In this document: positions 1 to 8,323 of the stretch, in pieces
Position numbering within the stretch: position 1 is the first letter of the stretch
Layout: every line of letters begins with the position of its first letter
NCBI RefSeq assembly: GCF_947500065.1
Contig: NZ_CANMQT010000022.1
Location: forward strand, 1-37,264
Direction of reading: 5' to 3'
Length of the DNA: 37,264 nucleotides
DNA from: an uncultured Aquimarina sp.
GTDB taxonomy: Bacteria; Bacteroidota; Bacteroidia; Flavobacteriales; Flavobacteriaceae
Translations under genes and position numbers: made by a program
Notes under the pieces: model-generated
What the model was told of the DNA's origin: nothing
Seen by the model: the letters and a program-made list of their open reading frames with translations, nothing else
Database searches by the model: none

Positions 1-176
1 AGTGTGTGAGTGTGTGAGTGTGTGAGTGTGTGAGTGTGTGAGTGTGTGAGTGTGTGAGTGTGTGAGTGTGTGAGTGTTTGAGTGTTTGAGTGTTTGAGTA
101 GGTGAGTGTGTGAGTGTGTGAGTGTGTGAGTGTTTGAGTAGGTGAGTTGTTGAGTGGATTAGGATTTGAGTATTGG
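1..176. repeat. 8-bp tandem repeat array, truncated by window start
   Basis: The unit agtgtgtg repeats in perfect 8-bp phase for about 75 bases. It then alternates with variants agtgtttg, agtaggtg and agttgttg and decays into agtggatt, aggatttg and agtattgg near 150-176. The plus strand carries no C until about position 199, so the two strands differ strongly in composition. Because 8 is not a multiple of 3, every plus-strand frame meets TGA, while the minus strand stays open. The array lies 3' of the DUF58 gene. Its full length is unknown because the window begins inside it. No protein is called here. Confidence 0.95.
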
Positions 177-229
177 AGAGATTTATATATTAAAATCGTC
201 AATCTAAAATCTAAAACCCGAAATTATAA

Positions 230-1564
230 TTACAAAAGTCCTCTAGCTTTAATCTCTAAATATTTGTTGATCGTATTTACGGTTAAGTCTTCTGGTGAGG
301 TTAAAACCGTTTGGATTCCATGCCTTTGTAGTTCTTTAACCATAATCTTTTTGTCATAAGCGAATTGCTGTGCAATTGTTTGATCATAGATTCCTTGTAA
401 ATCCTCTGCATTATGATCTATCAGTTGATTTAACTCAGTATTCTCAAAGAAAATCACAACCAAAAGATGCTTTTTGGCTAGCGCCTGTAAATAGGGAAGT
501 TGCCTTTTTAAGGCAGAAATATGCTCAAAATTAGTATATAATAATAAAAGACTACGATGATTTACTTGTCTTTTGACATGACTATATAATAATCCAAAGT
601 CGGCATCAAGAAACTGTGTTTTGACATTATATAATGTTTCAGATACATTATTAATATATGTTTTCTTTCTACTTGCAGGTAAGAAATTACTAACTGTATT
701 AGAAAAAGTAAGCATTCCTACTTTGTCATTTTTCTTAAGAGCGATATTAGAGAAAGCTAATGTGCTATTGACTGCATAATCTAATAAACTTAACTCTTTG
801 AAAGGCATTTTCATTACCCGACTTTCATCAATTATAGAATAAATCGGTTGGGATTTTTCATCCTGAAATTGATTAATCATCAGATTTCCGTGCTTAGCAG
901 TGGCTTTCCAATTAATAGTTCGCACATCATCACCAATAACATATTCTTTGATTTGTTCAAACTCCATAGTGTGACCTATGCGTCTGATTTTTTTAAGTCC
1001 GAACTGAGTTAATTTATTATCGATAGCCAGAAAATCGTATTTCTTCATTTGGATAAAAGAGGGATATACCTTTACCATTGCTGATTTATCAAAACTATAG
1101 CGTCTCTTAACCAAGCTGATTTTAGTCATTGTATAAATATGCAAATGACCAAAAGTATACTCACCTCGTTTAACAGGACGCAAGGAATATTCGAAATCTA
1201 ATGTAGACTTCGGTTCAATAGTACCTGTTTTTAAAAAATCACGTTTTTGAAATTGAATAGGAATTTCATCAATTATTTGGGTATAAGTAGTAAATGAATA
1301 GTTGTTTTTGACTCTAACTGGAATCGCATTAAAGTCACTATTCGAAAATTTTTCGGGGAGTAACCTATTAGCTTCGATGCCTTTTTTAGTATTAAACAAA
1401 ATAATAACATCAAATAGAAAAGTAATAACCAATCCCCATACTAATAACCAAGCTAATGGATATAATGCATTAAACCAATACGAAACTAAAAATAGTACCG
1501 ATAGGATGGCGAGTATATAAAATACTCGTAGGCTTAGGTATAAGGATTTATATAATTTAATCAA
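230..1564 (-). CDS. DUF58 domain protein (MoxR-associated, VWA-like)
   Basis: Last gene of the MoxR operon, 444 aa. Two hydrophobic segments near residues 12-55 anchor it in the inner membrane. The DUF58 signature lies at about 201-224, with core KEYVIGDDVRTINWKATAK, followed by a VWA-like fold. The position of the metal-binding DxSxS motif reads DESRV (246-250), so the last Ser is missing and metal binding may be altered. DUF58 proteins are the usual partners of MoxR ATPases and are thought to take part in assembly or maturation of envelope proteins; no substrate can be read from the sequence. The start is TTG, two bases after the MoxR TAG stop. The frame has no ATG or GTG between the upstream in-frame stop and this TTG, so translation is probably coupled. 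Confidence 0.9.
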   Translation of the reverse strand: MIKLYKSLYLSLRVFYILAILSVLFLVSYWFNALYPLAWLLVWGLVITFLFDVIILFNTKKGIEANRLLPEKFSNSDFNAIPVRVKNNYSFTTYTQIIDEIPIQFQKRDFLKTGTIEPKSTLDFEYSLRPVKRGEYTFGHLHIYTMTKISLVKRRYSFDKSAMVKVYPSFIQMKKYDFLAIDNKLTQFGLKKIRRIGHTMEFEQIKEYVIGDDVRTINWKATAKHGNLMINQFQDEKSQPIYSIIDESRVMKMPFKELSLLDYAVNSTLAFSNIALKKNDKVGMLTFSNTVSNFLPASRKKTYINNVSETLYNVKTQFLDADFGLLYSHVKRQVNHRSLLLLYTNFEHISALKRQLPYLQALAKKHLLVVIFFENTELNQLIDHNAEDLQGIYDQTIAQQFAYDKKIMVKELQRHGIQTVLTSPEDLTVNTINKYLEIKARGLL

Positions 1565-1566
1565 AA

Positions 1567-2655
1567 CTAGCGTGGTATTTCTACTGATTGTAATATCATC
1601 TCAATAACATTTTCTGTAGTCATTCCTTCCATTTCGCGTTCAGGAGATAATATGATACGATGACGCAATACAGGGAATAAAGATTTTTTAATATCCTCTG
1701 GAGTGACAAAGTCTCTACCATTGATTGCAGCAAATGCTTTTGAAGCGTTCATAACGGCTATGGAAGCACGTGGAGAACCACCAAGATAAAGGTGCGGATG
1801 TGTTCTCGTTTTGGTAACGATCTCTGCAATATATCCTAGAATCTTTTCTTCTATAATAATTTCCTGAGTTTTTCTCTTATATTCTTCGAGCTTTTCTGGT
1901 GTCATCACAGCATTTACCATTTCTAATGGTTTTTGAGATTTTCTCTCATGATGTGTTTTAAGAATAGCTACCTCTTCTTGTAATGATGGGTAATCTACTT
2001 TGATTTTAAATAAAAATCGATCAAGCTGAGCTTCTGGTAGCGCGTAGGTACCTTCTTGCTCAATTGGATTTTGTGTCGCTAAAACCATAAAAGGAGGTTC
2101 CATAACATACCGTATACCATCAATAGTTACTTGTCGTTCTTCCATAACCTCAAATAAGGCAGCTTGTGTTTTAGCAGGAGCACGATTGATTTCATCAATT
2201 AATACCATGTTAGAAAATATAGGACCTTTCTTAAATTCGAAATCACTAGTTTTCATATTTAGTACAGAGGTACCTAAAACATCACTAGGCATTAGATCCG
2301 GAGTAAACTGAATTCTATTAAATGCTGTCTCCAATGTTTTAGCAAATAGTTTTGCTGTAACTGTTTTGGCAATTCCCGGAACTCCTTCGATAAGCACGTG
2401 ACCATTAGATAAGAGTGATACGATCAATAGTTCAATAAAGTCCTGTTGACCAACAATCACTTTCGCTAATTCAGTTTTTAGTTTTTCTACAGCTTGCTGT
2501 AATTCGCTTAGATCAATGCGATTCTCAAAATTGATTTTTTCTGAAGTAGCATCAGTTGCAGGAATTTCTTGCGGATTATCAGTAGGAGTAGTATTTTCTT
2601 GTCCTTCCTGGGAAGTATTCTCTAAAGCATCATTTTGTAACTCTTCGTTTTCCAT
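1567..2655 (-). CDS. MoxR family AAA+ ATPase
   Basis: 362 aa ATPase of the MoxR family. Walker A GVPGIAKT at residues 91-98, Walker B VLIDEINR at 151-158, and the MoxR sensor stretch ATQNPIEQEGTY at 193-204. The C-terminal helical lid includes GGSPRASI. The first 45 residues are an acidic, Gln/Asn/Thr-rich extension that looks disordered. MoxR ATPases act as chaperone-like remodelers with DUF58/VWA proteins, and the DUF58 gene follows directly. Start ATG. A 40-base gap separates it from the upstream DUF4350 gene, the largest gap in this operon. Family assignment is certain; the client protein is unknown. Confidence 0.97.
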   Translation of the reverse strand: MENEELQNDALENTSQEGQENTTPTDNPQEIPATDATSEKINFENRIDLSELQQAVEKLKTELAKVIVGQQDFIELLIVSLLSNGHVLIEGVPGIAKTVTAKLFAKTLETAFNRIQFTPDLMPSDVLGTSVLNMKTSDFEFKKGPIFSNMVLIDEINRAPAKTQAALFEVMEERQVTIDGIRYVMEPPFMVLATQNPIEQEGTYALPEAQLDRFLFKIKVDYPSLQEEVAILKTHHERKSQKPLEMVNAVMTPEKLEEYKRKTQEIIIEEKILGYIAEIVTKTRTHPHLYLGGSPRASIAVMNASKAFAAINGRDFVTPEDIKKSLFPVLRHRIILSPEREMEGMTTENVIEMILQSVEIPR

Positions 2656-2695
2656 ATGATTTCATTTATTCTCCGTTAGAGATGGTTCTATATCT

Positions 2696-3916
2696 TTATT
2701 GTTGTGATTTGTTTTTAAATTCGTTTATCATATCATATAATCGAATTAATTCTTCTTTTGTAATAATTCTTTTCCGGTTGAGTTCTTCAAAATACCTAAA
2801 TAGTTTTTTAGTGTCTTCTAAATCGTTATTACTTCTAGCAGAAATATCTAATAATGTTTTTTCATCTAATGTATTTGTTGGTATTCTAAGGTCGTGATGG
2901 ACATAGTCTAGAAAAAGAAGATTTTGTTTTTCTACAATTTCTTTGTGTTTCTCCTTTTCATAATACATTGCGCTAATAGTTCGTGTAAACGCTAATGTTT
3001 GATTTTTCAGAGGTTCAATAATTGGAATACTTCTTTGTTTTCGTTTTCCTTCAAAAATTACAAAAAGTAATACACCTAAAATTAAGATGTAGTATGCCCA
3101 TTTTAGATATCTGTTTTGTAATAAGAAAAACAAAGGAGATGAATAGAATTTTTTTCCAGATTTATAGTGATTATCCCATAGAATTTGTTGGGTCGGATCG
3201 ATATATGATAACAAATTCTGAGTGTATTTATAATTATCATCGGTTAACATAAAATAATTTCCGAAGGCTTCGGGAAAAGAATGAAGCAATATTTCCCCAT
3301 CACCAAATGATTGTTTGATGTAGTTTAATCTTGGATCTTTGATTTGTAATGTATCATTATATAATTGTGTAACTCCAAGAACCGTTGTGTTCATGGTGTC
3401 TACCTCACTAAAATAAGGATTTTGTACATCACGATCATAGTGATAAGGTGTCTCTGTTTTTAGACTTTTATTTGTCAATTCTACTATAGGTTGTGTAGAA
3501 ATATCGTCTAGAGATATTAAGTTATCTGTGTCAATTAATAGCGTATCTAGTAGGTTGCTACCAATTGATTTTGCAGATACAAATAACGTATTCCCTTTTT
3601 CAACCCAATTTAATATTCTATCTAATTCGCTATCATCAAAACCAATAGATCCATTAACAAAAAAGTACGTCCCATTTATGGTATCATTATCTAGTAAAAA
3701 CTCATAAGGAGGCTGATTAACATCTTTTAATTTGCCTTCATCAAAAGTTTCTTTCATCATATTATAAGAGACAAAGGTTCCTAAAGGAATTTTATCGGTC
3801 TTAGCATAGCTAGGAAACCAGTTAATAGGTTCTGGTTCGCTAGCCTCCAAAAAAGTAAGCAAACCTATGACTGCTATGATAATAATGATGAATATTTTAG
3901 ACTTCTTATTTAGCAA
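2696..3916 (-). CDS. DUF4350 domain membrane protein
   Basis: 406 aa. An N-terminal hydrophobic helix (about 8-22) is followed by a roughly 240-residue extracytoplasmic region that resembles the DUF4350 glutamine-amidotransferase-like fold, a second helix (271-289), and a cytoplasmic tail of about 115 residues rich in Lys/Glu. DUF4350 proteins regularly sit between DUF4129 and MoxR genes in Bacteroidota. The start codon is TTG, one base after the TAA of the DUF4129 gene, and the signal-anchor begins right after it. An in-frame stop lies just upstream and no ATG is available before residue 53, so TTG is the only sensible start. Molecular function unknown. Confidence 0.85.
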   Translation of the reverse strand: MLNKKSKIFIIIIIAVIGLLTFLEASEPEPINWFPSYAKTDKIPLGTFVSYNMMKETFDEGKLKDVNQPPYEFLLDNDTINGTYFFVNGSIGFDDSELDRILNWVEKGNTLFVSAKSIGSNLLDTLLIDTDNLISLDDISTQPIVELTNKSLKTETPYHYDRDVQNPYFSEVDTMNTTVLGVTQLYNDTLQIKDPRLNYIKQSFGDGEILLHSFPEAFGNYFMLTDDNYKYTQNLLSYIDPTQQILWDNHYKSGKKFYSSPLFFLLQNRYLKWAYYILILGVLLFVIFEGKRKQRSIPIIEPLKNQTLAFTRTISAMYYEKEKHKEIVEKQNLLFLDYVHHDLRIPTNTLDEKTLLDISARSNNDLEDTKKLFRYFEELNRKRIITKEELIRLYDMINEFKNKSQQ

Positions 3917-3917
3917 A

Positions 3918-4670
3918 TTATGAGCTTATACTGTTAGTGATTGATTTAAATTTTTGTTGTGCCTTATGAAATGATTTTTCATCAACTTCAAAACTACCAT
4001 ACCAGATAAAGTCATATAATCGCGTGATGTTTTGAAATTTATTTTTTAAGGAATCATCTGTAAGTTCTTTTATATAATCCGTATTTGTTTTTTGAGATTC
4101 CCAGTCGATTAGTTCCGAATCTGATAATTTTTTTAGTACGGAAAGATAATAATACCTGATTGCCAATCTATAGTTATTTTCTCTTAGTGCCAATTCTATC
4201 AATTGTTGAATGTCTTGGTTCTGTATGATATCTTCATCCTCAGTTAGTATAACCTGAGGGACTTCTTGTTTTTCAAAAAGCATATCTCTAGGGTTTACTT
4301 TCATAAATAACCAACCTAGCAAAAATAGTACACCGATGATAATTAAATATGGTAATAGTGTAAGTATAACAGCCCAGAAACCAGTAACTTCTCCTACACC
4401 GAATACCCATTGGAAAAACCTGCTCCAAAGTTGTCCAAGCCATTTTTTGAATTGTGTCCAGATATTATCAGGTTCTTCATATTCTGTATAATTGAAGTCG
4501 TCATCATTACGTAATTCCTCAATTTTATCAGCACTAAACTTTCTAACTTCTTTAGCGGAATCAAGATCATATAGGATCTCTTGAGATGCTACAACAGTCG
4601 TACTGTCTTGAATCTTGGCGGACACAGAAAAGGATACTGTGAGTAATAGAAAGTATAGTAGTATTTTCAA
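3918..4670 (-). CDS. DUF4129 domain protein
   Basis: 250 aa. Signal peptide 1-18, a periplasmic stretch with acidic and Trp-rich parts (about 40-95), one transmembrane helix (98-122), and a C-terminal cytoplasmic DUF4129 domain (about 155-240) with the typical AIRYYYLSVLKKL and FIWYG motifs. The domain is found next to transglutaminase-like or MoxR/DUF58 modules. The start is TTG, one base after the TAA stop of the upstream gene; the signal peptide starts exactly there and no alternative start exists in frame. Probably part of one inner-membrane complex with the neighbouring products; this is inference from gene order. Confidence 0.87.
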   Translation of the reverse strand: MKILLYFLLLTVSFSVSAKIQDSTTVVASQEILYDLDSAKEVRKFSADKIEELRNDDDFNYTEYEEPDNIWTQFKKWLGQLWSRFFQWVFGVGEVTGFWAVILTLLPYLIIIGVLFLLGWLFMKVNPRDMLFEKQEVPQVILTEDEDIIQNQDIQQLIELALRENNYRLAIRYYYLSVLKKLSDSELIDWESQKTNTDYIKELTDDSLKNKFQNITRLYDFIWYGSFEVDEKSFHKAQQKFKSITNSISS

Positions 4671-4671
4671 G

Positions 4672-5550
4672 TTATTCGGATTTACCTAAAGAGTCAATCT
4701 GCTCTAATGTTCCTGTATGATGCTTTCTTTCGTTTAGATTAAAATATATAAATGCGCTAGAAATTGACGTAAAAAGATATATTATGATGTATTGAATAAC
4801 AGATGCGATGGTGTTAAGTACAATAAATACCCAGTCAAACATCGAAGATGGATCTGAAAAAGTTCCTTCTGATGCTGCTGTAAATGTTTTAAAGAAAGTA
4901 TACATTATAGCAGGAATGGAAAACACCATGCTTATGATATAGGATAATATTCCAATTACCAGAAGTGTAGCAAAAGTAATCCACCATTCATTTTTTACTA
5001 ATTCAAAACTTTCACCAATAGCATCAAACACAGCTGATTTACGAAAAATAAGAATAGGAAAAACAAGACTAAGAGGTACATAAAGATATATTCCAGGTAT
5101 AATACATAATGCAAGCCCTATTCCGGTCATTATAGATGAAAGAATAGCAAGGCCGATAATACTTCCTACGTCATTTTTTACTCCATCAACAATAGTTTTT
5201 TGGTTAATTACTCCATTGTTATCGACATATACTTTGATGTAGTGTAATACTGTTCCAAACATTAACCCATAAAAAAGTAAGACACTCATAAGCATAACTA
5301 GTAAAGCTATTATTATTGCTCCAGAATTAAACATTTGCGAATTGCCTCCAATATTAAATGGATCTAATAAGTTAGATGACGCATAGGTGTAATAACCTAT
5401 AGCAAGTAACATCACAATAAATACAATACCCGATGTTTTAAATAAAACAGAAAATAAAGGTTTAAAATTGGTTCTTAAAAATGCAAAAACATCCGTGAGG
5501 ATATCTCCAAGTTCTCTTTTCTTCTTAAAATCTATGTATTGATTATTCAT
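4672..5550 (-). CDS. multi-pass inner-membrane protein of the MoxR cluster
   Basis: 292 aa with about six hydrophobic helices (near 40-60, 78-108, 130-160, 165-185, 195-225 and 245-270). The soluble N-terminus reads KKKRELGDILTDVFAFLRTN, seen in membrane proteins described as glycerophosphodiester-phosphodiesterase membrane-domain-like or DUF4013-like; no catalytic motif is visible. The ATG start overlaps the end of the SpoIIM-like gene by 8 bases, and the stop is one base from the TTG start of the DUF4129 gene. The exact family is uncertain, but the position between SpoIIM and DUF4129 is conserved in flavobacteria. Confidence 0.8.
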   Translation of the reverse strand: MNNQYIDFKKKRELGDILTDVFAFLRTNFKPLFSVLFKTSGIVFIVMLLAIGYYTYASSNLLDPFNIGGNSQMFNSGAIIIALLVMLMSVLLFYGLMFGTVLHYIKVYVDNNGVINQKTIVDGVKNDVGSIIGLAILSSIMTGIGLALCIIPGIYLYVPLSLVFPILIFRKSAVFDAIGESFELVKNEWWITFATLLVIGILSYIISMVFSIPAIMYTFFKTFTAASEGTFSDPSSMFDWVFIVLNTIASVIQYIIIYLFTSISSAFIYFNLNERKHHTGTLEQIDSLGKSE

Positions 5551-6505
5551 GTAATGATTTTTTATATAATTGTCTAGGGTAGATTACGTAATAAAAAAGG
5601 ATTAACCCTAAAGATCCCGTAATAATTACTATTGCAAGCCAATCTGGCATTTCTGTATGTCGAGTTACAAAACCTTCTAAGAAACCTGCAATGATAAAGA
5701 AAGGAATTGTACTTATTACTATTTTTAGTCCTGCTTTAACACCTCTTACAAATGAAGTAAGACGTGTATATGTTTTTGGGAATAAAATAGAATTACCAAC
5801 GACTAATCCAGCACATCCCGCTATAATAATCACTGATATTTCAATAGTTCCGTGGATCCATATGGTGCGAGCACTTTCCCATAAGAGCCCTTTTTCATAA
5901 AAGAAATATTGGAAAGCACCTAGCATAATGAAGTTTTGCATCAGCATATAAATAGTACCTATTCCGAGCATGATACCCAATATAAAACAGTTTAACGCAA
6001 CTCTAATGTTATTTATCGTAATCCCTAGAAACATATTTGTTTCTCCCATTTTCTTATACACAGCCATTGGATCATCGTTCTCTATGTTCTCTAATGTCAT
6101 ATTAACATATCCATCTCCTAGAATTGATCTAACAAATGCTCCATCGGTAGCAGAAGAATAGACTCCTATAGCCGTAAAAAGTGCTGAAATTAAAAATGCA
6201 ATCAGAAGCTGTCGCTGATATTTATAAAATTCTAAGGGAAACTCTTTTACCCAAAATGAGTAAAATCGATTTTTCTTTTCTTTTTTAGTTTTATAAATTT
6301 TTTGATGTGCATTAGAAGCTAGTCCGTTTAAGTAGTTGAATGTCTGACTGTTGGGGTAGAAAGTTCTTGCGTAACTTAAATGATCAGTGATCTCAATATA
6401 CAAACTGGAAAGTTCATCTGGAGTTATTTGTGCATTATTAAGCAGAACACTTTCAAATTTTAACCATTTATCTTTATTTTGCTTCACAAAAGCCGCCTCA
6501 CGCAT
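5543..6505 (-). CDS. SpoIIM-like (stage II sporulation protein M family) membrane protein
   Basis: 320 aa, first gene of the operon. It begins MREAAFVKQNKDKWLKFE, the usual N-terminus of flavobacterial SpoIIM-like proteins, then a cytoplasmic helical region, a first membrane helix near 102-120, and a block of four to five helices from about 170 to the C-terminus with the motif WIHGTIEISVIIIAGCAGL. The family is named for Bacillus SpoIIM, but these bacteria do not sporulate; here it is a component of the MoxR/DUF58/RDD envelope cluster. Only 36 bases separate its ATG from the divergent RDD gene, so both promoters lie in that gap or inside the coding regions. Confidence 0.92.
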   Translation of the reverse strand: MREAAFVKQNKDKWLKFESVLLNNAQITPDELSSLYIEITDHLSYARTFYPNSQTFNYLNGLASNAHQKIYKTKKEKKNRFYSFWVKEFPLEFYKYQRQLLIAFLISALFTAIGVYSSATDGAFVRSILGDGYVNMTLENIENDDPMAVYKKMGETNMFLGITINNIRVALNCFILGIMLGIGTIYMLMQNFIMLGAFQYFFYEKGLLWESARTIWIHGTIEISVIIIAGCAGLVVGNSILFPKTYTRLTSFVRGVKAGLKIVISTIPFFIIAGFLEGFVTRHTEMPDWLAIVIITGSLGLILFYYVIYPRQLYKKSLHE

Positions 6506-6541
6506 GGATCAAAAATTAGGAGCTTCAAAGAAACATAATTA

Positions 6542-7255
6542 ATGGATAATTTTCAAATAGAAACTGCTCAAAATGTGAGTATACAGCAAAATGCTGCTGG
6601 AATAGGTGAACGAATCTTGGCATACTTAATAGATCTCTTGATTATAATAGCCTATTTTATAGTCGCACTTTTTTTTATTGCTGCTTTGGATTTAGATGTT
6701 GGAGATCAATGGGCATTCTGGTTAATGATTGGACTACCTCCTTTTTTATACTTTTTATTATGGGAAACTTTTTGGAATGGAAGAACTCCCGGAAAGGCTA
6801 CTATGAAGCTTAGAGTAGTACGATTGGATGGTTCCAGACCAGCTTTTTCTGGGTATCTTACTAGATGGTTACTTAGACTGCTTGATATTACTTTAGCGTC
6901 AGGTGGGATTGCAGTTGTTGCAATTCTTTTTAAGGGAACCGGACAGCGACTTGGAGACATGGCTGCAGGAACAACCGTAATAAGTGAGAAGCAGAAAGTG
7001 AAATTTCATCAAACCATTTTAGTAGATATTCCGGATGATTATAAACCAGTATATCCGCAAGTAACTGTTTTTAGTGATACAGAAATGCGTAAAATAAAGG
7101 GGATTTATCAAGACGCCAGAAGAAATGGAAATCATAATGTTATTTTACAACTTTCTCATAAAGTAAGTGATCTTATGCAAATTAAACCTCAGGAGAAGCC
7201 CGTACAATTTCTTGCTAAGGTATTAGAGGACTATAATTATTTTACTCAGAAGTAG
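6542..7255 (+). CDS. RDD family membrane protein
   Basis: 237 aa, divergent from the MoxR operon. The RDD domain covers about residues 18-150: the first helix contains RILAYLIDLL (the R...D of the family name), a second helix lies near 55-75, and the conserved NGRTPGKATMKLRVVR loop follows. RWLLRLLD and GQRLGDMAAGTTVI complete the motif set. A soluble C-terminal tail of about 85 residues holds two Lys-rich helical stretches. RDD proteins are small integral membrane proteins of unclear function, some linked to ion transport. The location next to SpoIIM/MoxR/DUF58 is standard in flavobacteria and suggests a shared role in the envelope. Confidence 0.93.
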   Translation: MDNFQIETAQNVSIQQNAAGIGERILAYLIDLLIIIAYFIVALFFIAALDLDVGDQWAFWLMIGLPPFLYFLLWETFWNGRTPGKATMKLRVVRLDGSRPAFSGYLTRWLLRLLDITLASGGIAVVAILFKGTGQRLGDMAAGTTVISEKQKVKFHQTILVDIPDDYKPVYPQVTVFSDTEMRKIKGIYQDARRNGNHNVILQLSHKVSDLMQIKPQEKPVQFLAKVLEDYNYFTQK

Positions 7256-7336
7256 AGGTTGTAATTTTTTTCTTTTTTAGGGTAACAATTTTTTAGGCTT
7301 ATTGATATACTGATATAAATCATAAAATCTTATATC

Positions 7337-7498
7337 ATGAAAACGAAGAGCTTTAAGCACTTAGAATTACGTAAAGAAACTATTTCAAAGTTAAAAGGAG
7401 GGTTAGCACATCCTATGGGGCCGTATAAGGAGCGAGTAAAGGATGCTGTAGGTACTCGTAATACCTGTCAATGTGAAACAATAGCCGATCCTTGCTAA
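7337..7498 (+). CDS. lanthipeptide-like precursor peptide, 53 aa
   Basis: A short ORF with ATG at 7337 and TAA at 7496-7498. The leader contains FKHLELRKETISKLKGG, which fits the L-x-L-x-K-x-x-I-x-x-L leader of Bacteroidota class I lanthipeptide-type precursors and ends in a double glycine at residues 21-22. The core of 31 residues has Thr and Ser but only three Cys, all in the last ten residues (NTCQCETIADPC). Thr before Cys could allow lanthionine rings, but this is inference. No LanB/LanC or peptidase-ABC genes are in the window, so maturation would have to come from elsewhere. A hairpin terminator follows at 7510. It could alternatively be an unmodified secreted peptide. Confidence 0.72.
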   Translation: MKTKSFKHLELRKETISKLKGGLAHPMGPYKERVKDAVGTRNTCQCETIADPC

Positions 7499-7509
7499 AA
7501 TTATTGATG

Positions 7510-7555
7510 ATAGCTGTTTAAAAAAAAATATCACTATAATTTTTTAGACAGCTAT
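7510..7555. terminator. hairpin terminator, usable in both directions
   Basis: The arms atagctgt (7510-7517) and acagctat (7548-7555) are perfectly complementary and extend with one mismatch into A-rich and T-rich stretches (tttaaaaaaaaa and tttttta). It lies between the stop of the peptide gene and the stop of the convergent cyclophilin gene, so it probably ends both transcripts. Confidence 0.7.
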
Positions 7556-8323
7556 TTATTTAATCACTTCTGCTTTAATAAAGATATTCTCTTTTGGCCA
7601 TTCACTTCCATCCACAGGTACATTAGAGATTTTATCAGCTACATTCATTCCTTTTACTACTTTACCAAATATGGTATGTTCTCCATTTAGATGATGAGCT
7701 CCTTGTTTTGCAATCACAATAAAGAATTCATATGGTGTGGATCGATTAGAAGGATTATTGACCCATTGTTTTGATAACGCTACAGACCCGCGATTGTGTT
7801 TTAATCCCTTAATGGGTTCTTGTGGTAAGGTATAATCGCCAATGTCATGACGTTTTTGTGCCATTTGATTGCGGTCACTATTTCCACCTTGAATGACAAA
7901 TCCCTTAGCAACTCGATAAAAAAAAGTTTCATCAAAGTACTTTTGTTTAACCAAATAAATAAAATTTGCACGATGCAGTGGAGATTGTTTATAAAGCTCG
8001 ATATGAATATCTCCAAATTTGGTATTGATACGAACAAGAGTTTCAGGATTTTCTTTACCATATTGTAGTAAGAAATCCTTCATGTTTTTATTGGTAAGTT
8101 TAAAGAGGTCTTGATCTAAAACGGATGAACTGTCGGTTTTTTCTTGTATTTCTGTTTTTATTGTATCATTCTGGTAATTAGGTTTTTCCAAAGAAATACT
8201 TTTTTCGTTTTTGATTGTAGGCTGTTTGTTTTTTTTAGATTGTGTATCTTCACAACTATAGAACATAAAAAGACCAACACAACTAAATACTAAAATTACT
8301 CTGGTAAATGACATTCGAAACAT
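7556..8323 (-). CDS. cyclophilin-type peptidyl-prolyl cis-trans isomerase lipoprotein
   Basis: 255 aa. The N-terminal signal ends in a lipobox with Cys24 (MFYSC), followed by a charged linker of about 70 residues. The cyclophilin domain runs from about 95 to the end, with FFYRVAKGFVIQGG, the FFIV strand, and LNGEHTIFGKVVKGMNVADKI. The product should be an envelope-anchored folding catalyst that isomerises X-Pro bonds. ATG codons exist at 8323 and 8314; either keeps the lipobox. With the first, the gene overlaps the start of the divergent Nudix gene by 16 bases; with the second by 7. Its promoter must therefore lie inside the Nudix coding region. Confidence 0.92.
   Translation of the reverse strand: MFRMSFTRVILVFSCVGLFMFYSCEDTQSKKNKQPTIKNEKSISLEKPNYQNDTIKTEIQEKTDSSSVLDQDLFKLTNKNMKDFLLQYGKENPETLVRINTKFGDIHIELYKQSPLHRANFIYLVKQKYFDETFFYRVAKGFVIQGGNSDRNQMAQKRHDIGDYTLPQEPIKGLKHNRGSVALSKQWVNNPSNRSTPYEFFIVIAKQGAHHLNGEHTIFGKVVKGMNVADKISNVPVDGSEWPKENIFIKAEVIK

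Noticed and set aside
1..176. CRISPR array
   Set aside because: Units of 8 bp are contiguous with no spacers, so this is a microsatellite-like tandem repeat.
147..359. 70-codon plus-strand ORF after the repeat array
   Set aside because: It overlaps the 3' end of the DUF58 gene antisense, begins in repeat DNA and has no recognisable features.
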